A DNA stretch of 64,000 bases from Athripsodes cinereus (Eukaryota; Arthropoda; Insecta; Trichoptera; Leptoceridae): positions 27,034,951 through 27,098,950 of the forward strand of contig OX388311.1 in assembly GCA_947579605.1 (NCBI GenBank). Reading direction: 5' to 3'. This document shows positions 10,871-20,451 of the stretch, piece by piece. Each line of letters starts with the position of its first letter. Within the stretch, counting starts at the first letter, position 1. The notes beneath the pieces are model-generated. The model worked only from the letters and a program-made list of their open reading frames with translations. It made no database searches and had not been told where the DNA came from. The position numbers were made by a program, and so were the translations under genes.

Positions 10871-12111
10871 TTATGAGAAAGGGGAGGTTCAAATTGTAAA
10901 CCATCTCCCCTCAGGAAGAAAAAATAAAATAAAAAAAATATTTGACAGAATAATAATTGTGCCAAATAAAAAAGGCGAATTTACGAAGAAATAACAACTT
11001 TCTTTCCTAAATTATCATAAAAAGTAAGACTTTTGTTACTTTTTTCATACCTAAATATGTATTTGGAGTTTCTTAAGGAATCGTATAACTTATACAACTA
11101 GCCTAATTTGCAAATCTAAAAGAGCAACGTAAGTCGGCGGCGCCAGGATAAACTAGACGAAACATTTATAACATTTCCCCATCAACAAACAAACAGTTTG
11201 ATTTTGATTACAATATAGAATTCAACACTTTTTGACGCCGCTCCATAAAAACACATCTACAAAATCTATATTTTCTACAATTTCAGTTCAAAAGAGTTCT
11301 ATCTGTACTGACAACAAGATTCTGTATATAAATCTTTGATAATACACTCATTGCGATACGCTAACGAGTAGTGGGTTGTAAGTAGTACGTAAGCACTCAC
11401 CACAATTTGAATATTATGTAAAATGACGTCTAGATACTTCATATGGTGAAGTTGCATTAAAATAATAACACTGCATAGAGTACAGCATATATATTAAATG
11501 TAGAATGTAGTAGTGGTACAAAGATGTAGGTATTATGTGAAGTAATATCTCAACTTGAAGTACGAAGCTTCTCTCTAATATTAATTTATTACCGAGCTTT
11601 GTTCTAATTAAGAATTTTAGTTACAGCACTACTCGTAGGTATTTACTGGTTGGTTATACAGTAATAACTGAAGGTACACGTGAAAGGTAGTAAACCATTA
11701 ATGCGTTGAATTTGTCTTCGTATGAATCCACAATGAAAACAACCAACGTACCTACTTAGAATATTATACAGACATACTAAGAATACGAAGACTTTCGTGG
11801 TGACAAAAAGGAAGAAAAAAAAGTTTACCTACCAAAAATACCTGTTAGTGTTAGGTTGACAATCACATAGATATTCTAAAATCATGGAATATTTGAACCT
11901 CACTATACAATGCATACTTTAAAAAAATGCATACTAAAATGTTTTACCATTATTTATGACAACAATTATTTGATTTTGTGCATTTGATTTACAAAATAGG
12001 TTTTAATATATTTTTTATACCTTTTCTTCTCAGCTATAGGTACGAATCGACTTAAATGTGAAATCGACTTAAAATGTATTGATAATATGAAAATGCATGG
12101 TATTGTAAAGC
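10871..12111. other. No gene seen
   Basis: AT-rich non-coding DNA without recognisable repeats. Only short chance open frames are present. Confidence 0.4.
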
Positions 12112-12209
12112 GATGTTAAGTGTGGGGTTATAATAAATACCAACAGTTTACTGTTGTATTATAACCACAGTAAAATATTGGTTTTTATTATAACCCCACA
12201 CTTTACAGC
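12112..12209. repeat. Imperfect 98-bp palindrome (foldback)
   Basis: Bases pair across a centre at about 12160/12161, with roughly eight mismatches along the 49-bp arms. The best arm segment is tgtggggttataataaa against tttttattataacccc-aca. There is no loop, so this is a full inverted repeat. It could be a small foldback or MITE-like element; no clear target duplication was found. Confidence 0.65.
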
Positions 12210-12811
12210 AATGTACCTTATTTCAATAATTCAAGTCGCCAAACATAACTTGACAAATGATCGTGAACTGCCGTAGAAGTTTTATATACGGGAGTAAGTC
12301 AAAAATTTCACACGGGGTGAAAAATGTCAAGACGTAACTATATTCCCAGTCTATCAATAAATAATCTGCAACTTTGGAAATGTGAAAATATTTGAAAATA
12401 ACGTCAGTAAAATACATAAAAGGTAAGAAATGAGAAAATATTTACAATCAATACATAAGTTGGCTTTTGACTTAGGCCTCTCTAAGAGAAAAGTAATGGT
12501 AGACGGGTGTGACTGATTTTGTCAGTTTGCTTTTTAGGACAGAAGGGTGAATAGATTGACATCATATAATCATGGCGATAGACCTCAAAGACACACCGAC
12601 AAAGTGACTGAGCAAATTTACCATACTTCCGTAACTTGTCTGTCATTAACACGGGTACATGTTGAGTAACTGAAAACAGATTGTGCTCGTTATAAAGCTG
12701 TATATAAATTGGATATCTCTCTAGAATACAAAATTATGAATATTCAAAGTTTGTAAAGTGTTAGTGATCATCTTGACTATGTGTAGCACTCTATATAATA
12801 ATGAACAATAA
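12210..12811. other. No gene seen
   Basis: AT-rich spacer between a foldback and a repeat tail, with no open frame beyond about 60 codons. Confidence 0.4.
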
Positions 12812-12900
12812 ATATAAATAAATAAATAACAAGGTTTATTGTGCAAAAATAGCGGAGAGTTAATTGCCTTAACACAATTTCTAACAAACAGCCAGAAAAT
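12812..12900 (-). repeat. 3' tail of an interspersed repeat
   Basis: An (aaat)n run is followed by 'caaggtttattgtgcaaaa', the reverse of a LINE or SINE 3' end with an AATAAA-type signal and simple tail. It resembles the left end of the insert at 6637. The body is too decayed to follow. Confidence 0.4.
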
Positions 12901-13084
12901 ACATAAAATAACACATATAGGTATAATATAATTGAATGAAAATAATTCACGATTTATAGAAACAATATACTATTTATTATATATAGGAGAAGTTGTAGTT
13001 ATTTATTTTTCAATATATATAACAGTTTGAACAATGGATAATACAAGGAAAAGAAGTAAGTAGTATAGATATTAGTTGTACATT

Positions 13085-13170
13085 AGTTGCAATAAAAGCG
13101 AAATTAGCCGGGGTACGTGGTTCGATGCCAGGTGCCGGCAAACTCTCCTTTCACGACACAAGATTTTAGT
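13085..13170 (+). repeat. SINE-like remnant with a B box
   Basis: The text ggttcgatgcc (about 13120-13130) matches the polymerase III B box GGTTCGANNCC. No convincing A box is left upstream. It probably is a decayed tRNA-derived SINE head. Confidence 0.35.
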
Positions 13171-13195
13171 AGCATACTGTGAAGGTGTATAAGGT

Positions 13196-13318
13196 TTTAT
13201 TTATTTATTTTATTCTTCACTGTGCATTGTTTACAATAATACAAATTAACATAGAAAATATCATTTATACAATTCAATGTAAAGAGGGCGAGTTTATCGC
13301 TAAAATGGGTTTGGGTTT
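13196..13318 (-). repeat. Repeat C copy at the insertion site of the LTR element
   Basis: From left to right it has (ttta)n, 'ttcttcactgtgcattg', 'tacaattcaatgta' and 'gagggcgagtttatcgc'. The same blocks, in the same order, occur at 29563-29660, 51296-51385 and 62441-62575. The simple tail at the left shows minus-strand orientation. The LTR retrotransposon begins within or directly beside this copy. Confidence 0.65.
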
Positions 13319-13322
13319 ATAA
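13319..13322. repeat. Target-site duplication of the LTR element, left (ataa)
   Basis: ataa precedes the left LTR and follows the right LTR at 20448-20451. A 4-bp duplication is within the normal range for Gypsy-type integrases. Confidence 0.75.
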
Positions 13323-13748
13323 TGAAACGATTTTATGTGTTACCTATATCCTACTGCGAGGATATGGTGAACTTGTGTAAGACAAGTTCTAAGAAGGAAG
13401 TTAATTACTAGATTTCTCTCACCTGAAAATGAGTAGGCTACAATTAAAAGCTTTTCCACCAGTTTGATGTTTCACAATACGATTTAATGCTCTAATTTTA
13501 GTTCTATACTATTACAAATTCAATGAGTATATTAATTGGTTGAATAAAATATTAGAACGCGTGAGTACAAGAACACAACGAAAATAGTAAACCACCGCGA
13601 GTGAGCGACCAAACGAGAATGACTAGCTGGTTGGCAAAACCAACTCTCCTCACTCATTCTTCCTACATGCAACAATACTATGGAACTTTCCATACATTGC
13701 TACATGTAGGAGTCACAAGATCTACTACGGAGGCATCACACCTCCACA
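13323..13748 (-). repeat. 3' LTR
   Basis: 426 bp, TG...CA ended, offset by exactly 6699 bases from the other LTR with no mismatch seen. In the element's own sense it lies downstream of pol and is the 3' LTR. Confidence 0.95.
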
Positions 13749-13763
13749 TAGATCTCCCCCTTT
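13749..13763 (-). promoter_or_regulatory. Polypurine tract
   Basis: On the minus strand, AAAGGGGGAGA followed by TCTA lies directly against the first TG of the 3' LTR. Such a purine run primes plus-strand DNA synthesis during reverse transcription. Confidence 0.75.
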
Positions 13764-14986
13764 CAGAAAAATGTTCACATTTTTCTTTCTAATTAACTTG
13801 GATGTGGTGCTGTGATGTCCTGTACTCTCGTTTCACTAAGACTAATACAGTAATGGATACTAAAGCTATTTTGCAAAATAATTTAAAAATGTACATCTTG
13901 AATCAATGACTGGATGTGTTCGATTGTGAATGTTTTGAGAATTGAGGTGCCAACGCCTTGTTACATGTCTGCTCCAACCCTGAAAGCAAAATCAAAGTTA
14001 GCACCATGCTCATCTTTATCAGCCAATACATCCTAATGATTCTAATGTGCATTGCAATGACATCAACATATTACATCTCTACTTTATGCTATTTTACATT
14101 GGCTCCATTGCAACATCACCAAAAGTTTATATTATATTTTGCCAATGCAACTCCAAAGTATTGTTTAAATTATTGAAAACTAATAATATTTGCAAAAATA
14201 CACAATATATTTACATAATTACATTTATATAAAAATTTCATTTTCATTTATATTTATCCAAAGCATATTTACATATTAAATTAAAAAAGTTTATTTTCTG
14301 TGCGATTTTCCATATTGGATGCATTTGAAATTTACTGAGAAAGTTACTTTCTTCTTTTTAATTACTTTATCAAAGCTTAAAACAAACAATGTTTATTATA
14401 AGACTATTCCTTCTGTTGATAGTATGTTTATTTACATAAGTCATATTCTATCACAAATAATATAATAAAATATAATAATTAAAAACATGCTATATCTATA
14501 CTCAATTGTGTTTTGCTTAATGGTGTTCACATAACCAAAATAAAACAATAAATAAAGAAAAATATTCAAATAACATATATAACTATCTTCCAGGCATTAA
14601 CAGCATTGCCTAGATATACTTACAAAATAACAATTTAAGTTTTAGTGTAATAATTTAATAATTAAGTGATACTGACTTTCCAAATTAGGTTTGTACAGTA
14701 AACTTTTTAATAATAAAAAAATGAGATTTTTCAAATTAAATCTTTCTAAGCATATAAAAAAAATTAAATATTCAATTGCATTATGTGATCTTACATTTTT
14801 TCTACATATTTTGAAAATTATAAACTAAGCAAATAATAATAAATTGTACACTAACCAGATAATATGAACATAATGGACATATATACCTGATTCAAGGGTT
14901 GATTGCATAAATAAAAAAATTATAAAAATAATAACATATATACATAACTTAAGAATATCCTCTATAGGATGTTTCTTTCTCTGGTG
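13764..14986 (-). other. Long untranslated 3' region of the LTR element
   Basis: About 1.2 kb of very AT-rich sequence separates the pol stop from the polypurine tract. No env-like frame, signal peptide or membrane segment was found on the minus strand. The region is unusually long for a CsRn1-type element and may include an unrecognised older insertion or a regulatory segment. Confidence 0.55.
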
Positions 14987-17900
14987 TCATCTCTCCCTGA
15001 ACGTGACTCTCCGTCCTGATCTGGTGGTCATGCCGGTTGGCTGCTCGTCGTCTTTTTTGGTGTCATTAGTCAGCATCCTGTCATCGTTGGTCTTGGCACT
15101 CCTAGTCCCTGAAGTAGTAGCTTCACTCTGCTGACTTCTGGGTGTGCATGCTGACTGCGTATCTGTAACACTTACATATGCAGGTTTCAACCTACTTAAA
15201 TGGATTACTTGTTCTTCTCCTTTAATACTAATTGTGAAACCGTGTGTGCCTCTTCTGATGACCTTGAACGGACCTTCATAAGGAGTATCTAAAGGTTTCT
15301 TGTGTTTATCCGTCCTTATGAAAACATGTGTGCAGTCATTTAGATCTTTGTGTATAAATACATTCTGGTCTGTTTTTACCTTTGTGGGTACAGGTCTCAA
15401 CTTTTTCATGGCAGTGTGCATTTGTCGTAATAGCTCTTCTGGGTCTTCTAATTTGTTGTCTTGGAAGAATCCTCCTGGTAACCGCAGCGTAGTTCCGTAA
15501 ACTAATTCTGCAGGTGATGCCTTCAATTCTTCCCTGTAACTTGCTCTTAATCCTAAACTTACGTAGGGTAAAGCGTCACTCCAGTTGATAGTATCGACTG
15601 CTTTGAGAGCTGCTTTCATTACTCTATGATGTCTTTCTATTAACCCGTTTCCTTGAGGGTGATAACTCGAAGTCTTAATGTGTTCAATACCCATGTTTTT
15701 TGTAAATTTGCTGAATAATTGTGAGACAAATTGTCTTCCTCTGTCGGTTGTTACTTGAACTGGTGTGCCAAACCTGGCTATCCAGTGTCTCATAAAGGCT
15801 CTAATGACTGTTTCGGCCGTTATGTCTCTCATCGGAGCATATTCTGTCCAACGAGAGAAACGATCAATCATGGTTAGTATATACCTATATCCTTGGCTCT
15901 CTGCCATGGGTCCGACTATATCCAAGTGGACATGTTCAAACCTGCTTGATGGAATAGGAATAGATTGTACTGGGCACTTAGTATGCTTGTGGACCTTGGT
16001 CTTTTGACACAATATACAGTTTTGGACGTACTTCTTGACATCCTTCTCCATCCCTGGCCACACATAGCGTTGTTTCAACATTCTGTAGCTAGCTTTGCTT
16101 CCTGGATGACTAATTTCATGAATAGATCGTATAACTTTCTCTCTCCATGTACTCGGTATGTATGGACGCCAAACGCCTGTGGAATGGTCGCACCATATTA
16201 ACACACCTTCATCGCCATGAGGCGCTTGTAAAAGTTTTAATCCGGAATTCTTTTTGAATGACTGAAGTTCTTCATCTGTTTTCTGTGTTTCTGCTATATC
16301 TTTAAAATCTATATTCACTCTATCGTATATTACCTCGATTCTTGATAGTGTATCAGCTACGACATTATCCTCTCCCTTCGTATGTATTATATTCGTAGTG
16401 AATTGAGAAATAAAATCTAATTGACGTCTCTGTCTAGGTGAAGCAGTGTCTGCCTTCTTGGTGAAAGCGAATGTAATAGGCTTATGATCAGTATAGATAG
16501 TTAAGGGCCTTCCTTCTATATACTCCCTGAAATATTTTAAACTGTCATGAATAGCAGTAAGTTCTCTATCATATGTACTATAGTTAAGTTGGGTTTTTGA
16601 TAATTTTCTTGAGAAAAAAGCTAGGGGTAACTCGTCTGGGGAATCCTCTTCGACTATCTGTTGTAAAACTCCCCCTATGGCAGTATCACTCGCATCCACT
16701 CTCAGGATAAGTTTTCCGTTCTTATGGTGGTGGGTGAGTAATGTAGTTTTAGCCAATTGTTCTTTGCTTGCTTCAAATGCAGCTGTGGAAGCTTCTGTCC
16801 ACTGTATAAGTTTCTTGTCATCCTTCTTTGGACAAGCAGTGATTTCAAATAATGGTTTTTGGATCTCAGCTGCTTTAGGTAAAAATTTTCGATAAAAGTT
16901 TAACATACCTAGGTAACGTCGTAACTCTTTGACTGTTCTAGGGAGTGGAAAATCTCTTATGGTTTCTACCTTCTCCGGTATTGGTCTGATGCCATCCTTG
17001 TTCACCATGTAACCCAGGAACTTGACTTCTGGTTTCCCAAAGACGCACTTCTTCATGTTGAGTTTCAGACCATACTCCTGTAATTTTTCAAAAAGTATTA
17101 TAAGATGATTTTTATGTTCCTCAACGTCTCTTGACGCTACTAATATGTCGTCAATGTAAGCAAAGGTGAACGGGAGGTCTCCTAGGATCTCATTAATGAT
17201 CCTTTGAAAGCTCTGTGCGGCTCCACATAAGCCAAAACTAAGCTTTGTGAACTCAAAGAGTCCCAGTGGGCAAATGATCGCCGTTTTCTCAACGTCGCCC
17301 GGCTCTACGGGTATTTGATTGTAAGCCCGAACTAAGTCTATTGTGGAGAAGATCCGTGAGTTAGCCAAATGATGACTGAAATCGGATAATTGTGGTATAG
17401 GGTATGCGTCTTGTTTGGTGACTGCATTTAGGCGTCTGTAATCACCACAGGGACGCCATGAGCCATCGGCTTTCCGTACCATATGAAGTGGGGACGCCCA
17501 AGGACTTTTTGATGGCCTGCAAATGCCCTGCTCACACATAAGTTGAAATTCTTTTCGCGCTGCCTCATACTGTTCTGGACTTAATCTCCTAGGTTTACTC
17601 TTAATAGGTGGACCATAGGTGACAATATGATGAGTGACATTATGTTTAATTGGATCAGTACTTTTCATGGGTTGAGTGATTTCTTTATACTTCTCTAATA
17701 ATGAAAGATATTCATTATTTGAATCTATTGTGCTAATGGACATTGATCCAATTTTATAAGTTCTGCCTGTGCTACTTAAGCCTGTAATAGTATCTATTAA
17801 TTGTTTATTGTGTAAATCCACAACAAGAGCATATCGTTTTAGGAAGTCGGCACCCAAGATTGGTTTCTCTACTTCCGCTATAATGAATGTCCAAGGAAAA

Positions 17901-18193
17901 TTCCTTCTTAAGTTTAATGAGACATTTATTGTTTTGGTACCAAATGTATTGATAATTGAGCCATTAGCGCCATATAAACATGTTGTTGGATCTTTGCTTT
18001 TTGTATTTACAAACTTTCTATTAACTGGTATAACTGATACTTCTGCTCCGGAGTCAATCAAATAATTTAAGTGATTTACCTTGTCGTAGACATGCAGCCT
18101 TGTACCTGTAGATCTCTCCATCGCCGCTGCGTCACAATGGAGGGCATTTAGTTTTCCTGGGTTTTGTTGTATTTCACGCATGTCTCCCTGCAT
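14987..18193 (-). CDS. pol: Pol polyprotein (protease, RT, RNase H, integrase)
   Basis: 1068 codons without a stop. The aspartic protease motif DSGA is at residues 47-50, with LGADF at 113-117. Reverse transcriptase spans about 205-400, with Asp286 (FSTIDL) and the catalytic YIDD at 346-349. RNase H has Asp500, Glu544, Asp569 and a final Asp at about 614 (VVADTLSR). Integrase has a zinc finger His692, His696, Cys726, Cys729 and a catalytic triad Asp758, Asp817, Glu853, with 35 residues between the last two. The C-terminal GPF module is at 974-976. No key residue is missing. The frame opens at an ATG directly after a TAA and overlaps the end of gag by 46 bases in the -1 frame, so translation probably needs a -1 frameshift, though reinitiation at this ATG is possible. 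The protein copies the element RNA into DNA and inserts it into the genome. Confidence 0.95.
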   Translation of the reverse strand: MQGDMREIQQNPGKLNALHCDAAAMERSTGTRLHVYDKVNHLNYLIDSGAEVSVIPVNRKFVNTKSKDPTTCLYGANGSIINTFGTKTINVSLNLRRNFPWTFIIAEVEKPILGADFLKRYALVVDLHNKQLIDTITGLSSTGRTYKIGSMSISTIDSNNEYLSLLEKYKEITQPMKSTDPIKHNVTHHIVTYGPPIKSKPRRLSPEQYEAARKEFQLMCEQGICRPSKSPWASPLHMVRKADGSWRPCGDYRRLNAVTKQDAYPIPQLSDFSHHLANSRIFSTIDLVRAYNQIPVEPGDVEKTAIICPLGLFEFTKLSFGLCGAAQSFQRIINEILGDLPFTFAYIDDILVASRDVEEHKNHLIILFEKLQEYGLKLNMKKCVFGKPEVKFLGYMVNKDGIRPIPEKVETIRDFPLPRTVKELRRYLGMLNFYRKFLPKAAEIQKPLFEITACPKKDDKKLIQWTEASTAAFEASKEQLAKTTLLTHHHKNGKLILRVDASDTAIGGVLQQIVEEDSPDELPLAFFSRKLSKTQLNYSTYDRELTAIHDSLKYFREYIEGRPLTIYTDHKPITFAFTKKADTASPRQRRQLDFISQFTTNIIHTKGEDNVVADTLSRIEVIYDRVNIDFKDIAETQKTDEELQSFKKNSGLKLLQAPHGDEGVLIWCDHSTGVWRPYIPSTWREKVIRSIHEISHPGSKASYRMLKQRYVWPGMEKDVKKYVQNCILCQKTKVHKHTKCPVQSIPIPSSRFEHVHLDIVGPMAESQGYRYILTMIDRFSRWTEYAPMRDITAETVIRAFMRHWIARFGTPVQVTTDRGRQFVSQLFSKFTKNMGIEHIKTSSYHPQGNGLIERHHRVMKAALKAVDTINWSDALPYVSLGLRASYREELKASPAELVYGTTLRLPGGFFQDNKLEDPEELLRQMHTAMKKLRPVPTKVKTDQNVFIHKDLNDCTHVFIRTDKHKKPLDTPYEGPFKVIRRGTHGFTISIKGEEQVIHLSRLKPAYVSVTDTQSACTPRSQQSEATTSGTRSAKTNDDRMLTNDTKKDDEQPTGMTTRSGRRVTFRER

Positions 18194-19017
18194 TTATATG
18201 CCTTGTCGCCGAACCTCTGATGCCAATAGCACAGTCCGTCTGCATTTACTTCAGCGTTTTGTCGTCTTTGGCTGTTGTTTCTACCTCTGAAAGGTCTGTT
18301 GTTTGATCTGGAACGAGAACGTGAACGGAAATGTCTTACCTCTGTCTCTAATTTTTCGACTTTCTCCACTAGCTTCGTGATCATGTTTTCCAAGCTGTCT
18401 TTCGATTCATGTTGGTGTCTTGATTGGCGTGTGTCGACTGCCATCACCGTTTGCGGTTGGTAGACTTCCATTATCTTGTCCGCCGTCTCTGCCATTTTTT
18501 GCACTGAGGTGTTGTCGCAACCTGCTAATACTGCCTGCACATTGCCTGGAAGTTGCTGTAACCACAAAGTTTTTAATATGTCTGAATCAGCTAGCTTGTG
18601 ACCAGCTAGCTCTGTCATTTGTCTCAGCAGTGTTGTAGGACTTCTGTCACCAAGCTGTAAATTAGACAATAGTTTAGTTAATCTGGCATGTTCCGATTCA
18701 GTGAAACGTTTGATTAATGTTTCTTTTAGCACACTATATTTATCTTTGCTCGGAGGGTCTGTAACGATGTCAGATACTGCATCTAAGGCTTCTCTGTCAA
18801 GTTGGCTTACTACTATGTAGTATTTTGTTTCGTCGTCCTTAATACGAGCTAATTTAAACTGTGATTCTAAGTGAAATATCCAAAGCTTGCACCTATCTCT
18901 CCAGAACGGTGTTGGTTTGACAGATACCTTGTATAACTCCGTCTCTGGTTGTGTTTCTTCTGGTATAGAACCTTCTGCAGAAGTGTCTTCCAAGTACAAG
19001 TTATCTTCTTTAGGCAT
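18148..19017 (-). CDS. gag: Gag capsid/nucleocapsid protein with CHCC zinc knuckle
   Basis: 289 codons from ATG to TAA. The N-terminal part holds the retrotransposon Gag-type helical block (FWRDRCKLWIFHLESQF at about 38-54, YYIVVSQL, LIKRFTESE). A basic SR-repeat run (RSRSRSRS, about 231-238) follows. Near the C-terminus the cysteines and histidine Cys263, His266, Cys276 and Cys280 form CX2HX9CX3C. This CHCC order differs from the usual CCHC knuckle and is a known hallmark of the CsRn1 clade. Gag would assemble the particle in which the RNA is reverse-transcribed, and the basic and zinc parts would bind RNA. The 5' leader upstream is about 1 kb without a competing frame. Confidence 0.93.
   Translation of the reverse strand: MPKEDNLYLEDTSAEGSIPEETQPETELYKVSVKPTPFWRDRCKLWIFHLESQFKLARIKDDETKYYIVVSQLDREALDAVSDIVTDPPSKDKYSVLKETLIKRFTESEHARLTKLLSNLQLGDRSPTTLLRQMTELAGHKLADSDILKTLWLQQLPGNVQAVLAGCDNTSVQKMAETADKIMEVYQPQTVMAVDTRQSRHQHESKDSLENMITKLVEKVEKLETEVRHFRSRSRSRSNNRPFRGRNNSQRRQNAEVNADGLCYWHQRFGDKAYKCRETCVKYNKTQEN
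18151..18157 (-). promoter_or_regulatory. Candidate -1 frameshift site
   Basis: In the 46-base overlap of gag and pol the minus strand reads G GAA AAC TAA in the gag frame, just before the gag stop. Slipping back by one gives GGA AAA C in the pol frame. The heptamer GGAAAAC is not a canonical XXXYYYZ, but retroviral sites starting GGA are known (MMTV pro-pol). No pseudoknot was evaluated. Confidence 0.35.
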
Positions 19018-20010
19018 TTTGTAGTAATTTTACAGTGTATGCAATAACAATAAGTTTCAATTATAATTTACGAGGAAGGTACACTTTCGGCTCGCGTCTA
19101 TATGTCACAAGATACGTGGTATATGGATATTAATCAAAAGTTTATATTTTAGTAGTAATTTATGGGCAACGAATAATACAAAACGTTAAATAGGATCACG
19201 TACCTTGTTTTCACTGTTCACAGAGCGAGTCGAATGTGACACTTCGATACTATAACCTTAAAATATAAGGTTTGACACTAGTTGTAAAAACGTTGGCACC
19301 TTACCTCGGCAATGGTGAGTTCAGTTCGGGATTCTTTCCAAATTAAAAACAAAAATGAAACAAACAAATGCAATTCTTTGTAATAAAAAACTATTGACTC
19401 TATATTTTATTGAACTGAAACACCATTCCAAGACCGGACTCTCGAATGGTCGCTGCGCTCTGGTTGCTTGGTGATAATAATATGTACTAGGTGTGGGAAA
19501 AAACTGCTTTTTACGTTTTATTTCGCGACCTTTTTTTTTCCTTCGCCGGAGGCGCTAAATGTTAACTAGAATATTATATTCTGTGGTAAAAATCTTGGCT
19601 ATTATCTTTCCGTCGGTAAATTACACGACAATTTACTCAACAATGAGAACTTTTACCTTGTATCGCCAGATGTTTTATGATACACCATCCTTACGATAAT
19701 CTCGGCTTAATAGATTTATTTTGTTCTATCTGTGAAGAAATTCGAAAATCGCGACTTTACTTTTGGTATGCTAATCGCGCGACGTTCTGAACACAATTTT
19801 TGTTATATGATCTGTTAGGAACAATAAGCTGGTAGAAAATTGTTATTACTGGTATGGAAAATAGAACCGATGAAAAGGTCTTTATTTCGATATGAAAAAA
19901 AGGAAAGGTATTGTTAACCTCAAAAAAAATGTCGTCGATCGTTCTGTAGCCTGAATCTTTAGTTTTTTTTTTTTGTATTGCGCGTTTTTTCTTTTTATTT
20001 AACACGAAAA
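19018..20010 (-). other. 5' leader of the LTR element
   Basis: About 1 kb of untranslated sequence between the primer binding site and the gag ATG. The longest minus-strand frame in it (19757-20005) is a lysine-rich low-complexity run and is not considered a gene. Packaging signals are presumably here but cannot be identified by eye. Confidence 0.6.
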
Positions 20011-20020
20011 GGGGTCACCA
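20011..20020 (-). promoter_or_regulatory. Primer binding site, tRNA-Trp-like
   Basis: One base inside the 5' LTR the minus strand reads TGGTGACCCC. This complements the last ten bases of insect tRNA-Trp including CCA, the primer also used by CsRn1-clade elements. The match stops after ten bases (TTTTCGTG follows, where GACGTGAT would continue it). Confidence 0.65.
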
Positions 20021-20021
20021 C

Positions 20022-20447
20022 TGAAACGATTTTATGTGTTACCTATATCCTACTGCGAGGATATGGTGAACTTGTGTAAGACAAGTTCTAAGAAGGAAGT
20101 TAATTACTAGATTTCTCTCACCTGAAAATGAGTAGGCTACAATTAAAAGCTTTTCCACCAGTTTGATGTTTCACAATACGATTTAATGCTCTAATTTTAG
20201 TTCTATACTATTACAAATTCAATGAGTATATTAATTGGTTGAATAAAATATTAGAACGCGTGAGTACAAGAACACAACGAAAATAGTAAACCACCGCGAG
20301 TGAGCGACCAAACGAGAATGACTAGCTGGTTGGCAAAACCAACTCTCCTCACTCATTCTTCCTACATGCAACAATACTATGGAACTTTCCATACATTGCT
20401 ACATGTAGGAGTCACAAGATCTACTACGGAGGCATCACACCTCCACA
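20022..20447 (-). repeat. 5' LTR
   Basis: 426 bp, no difference found from 13323-13748. It would carry the promoter for the minus-strand transcript. No clear TATA box could be fixed by eye. Confidence 0.95.
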
Positions 20448-20451
20448 ATAA
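20448..20451. repeat. Target-site duplication of the LTR element, right (ataa)
   Basis: Matches ataa at 13319-13322 on the other side of the element. Confidence 0.75.

Larger units (their letters stand above)
13323..20447 (-). mobile_element. Complete Gypsy-type LTR retrotransposon, CsRn1 clade
   Basis: The element is 7125 bp. It has LTRs of 426 bp starting TG and ending CA, a 4-bp target duplication, a primer binding site, a polypurine tract, and gag and pol reading frames without visible breaks. The domain order protease, RT, RNase H, integrase is that of Metaviridae (Ty3/Gypsy). Three traits point to the CsRn1 clade (which includes Kabuki of the silkworm): the CHCC zinc knuckle in Gag, a primer site matching tRNA-Trp, and the absence of an env frame. 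Read by eye, the two LTRs show no difference over 426 bp, so insertion was recent and the copy may be able to move. It is flanked on the left by a repeat C copy. Confidence 0.93.

Noticed and set aside
13601..13792. Plus-strand frame in the left LTR, repeated at 20300-20542
   Set aside because: It is antisense to the element and lies within the LTR, so it appears twice only because the LTR does.
15300..18638. Several plus-strand open frames of 60-98 codons
   Set aside because: They lie antisense to the intact gag and pol frames and are shadows of that coding sequence.
19757..20005. 82-codon minus-strand frame in the leader of the LTR element
   Set aside because: It is lysine-rich low complexity and lies in the untranslated leader; gag starts at 19017.
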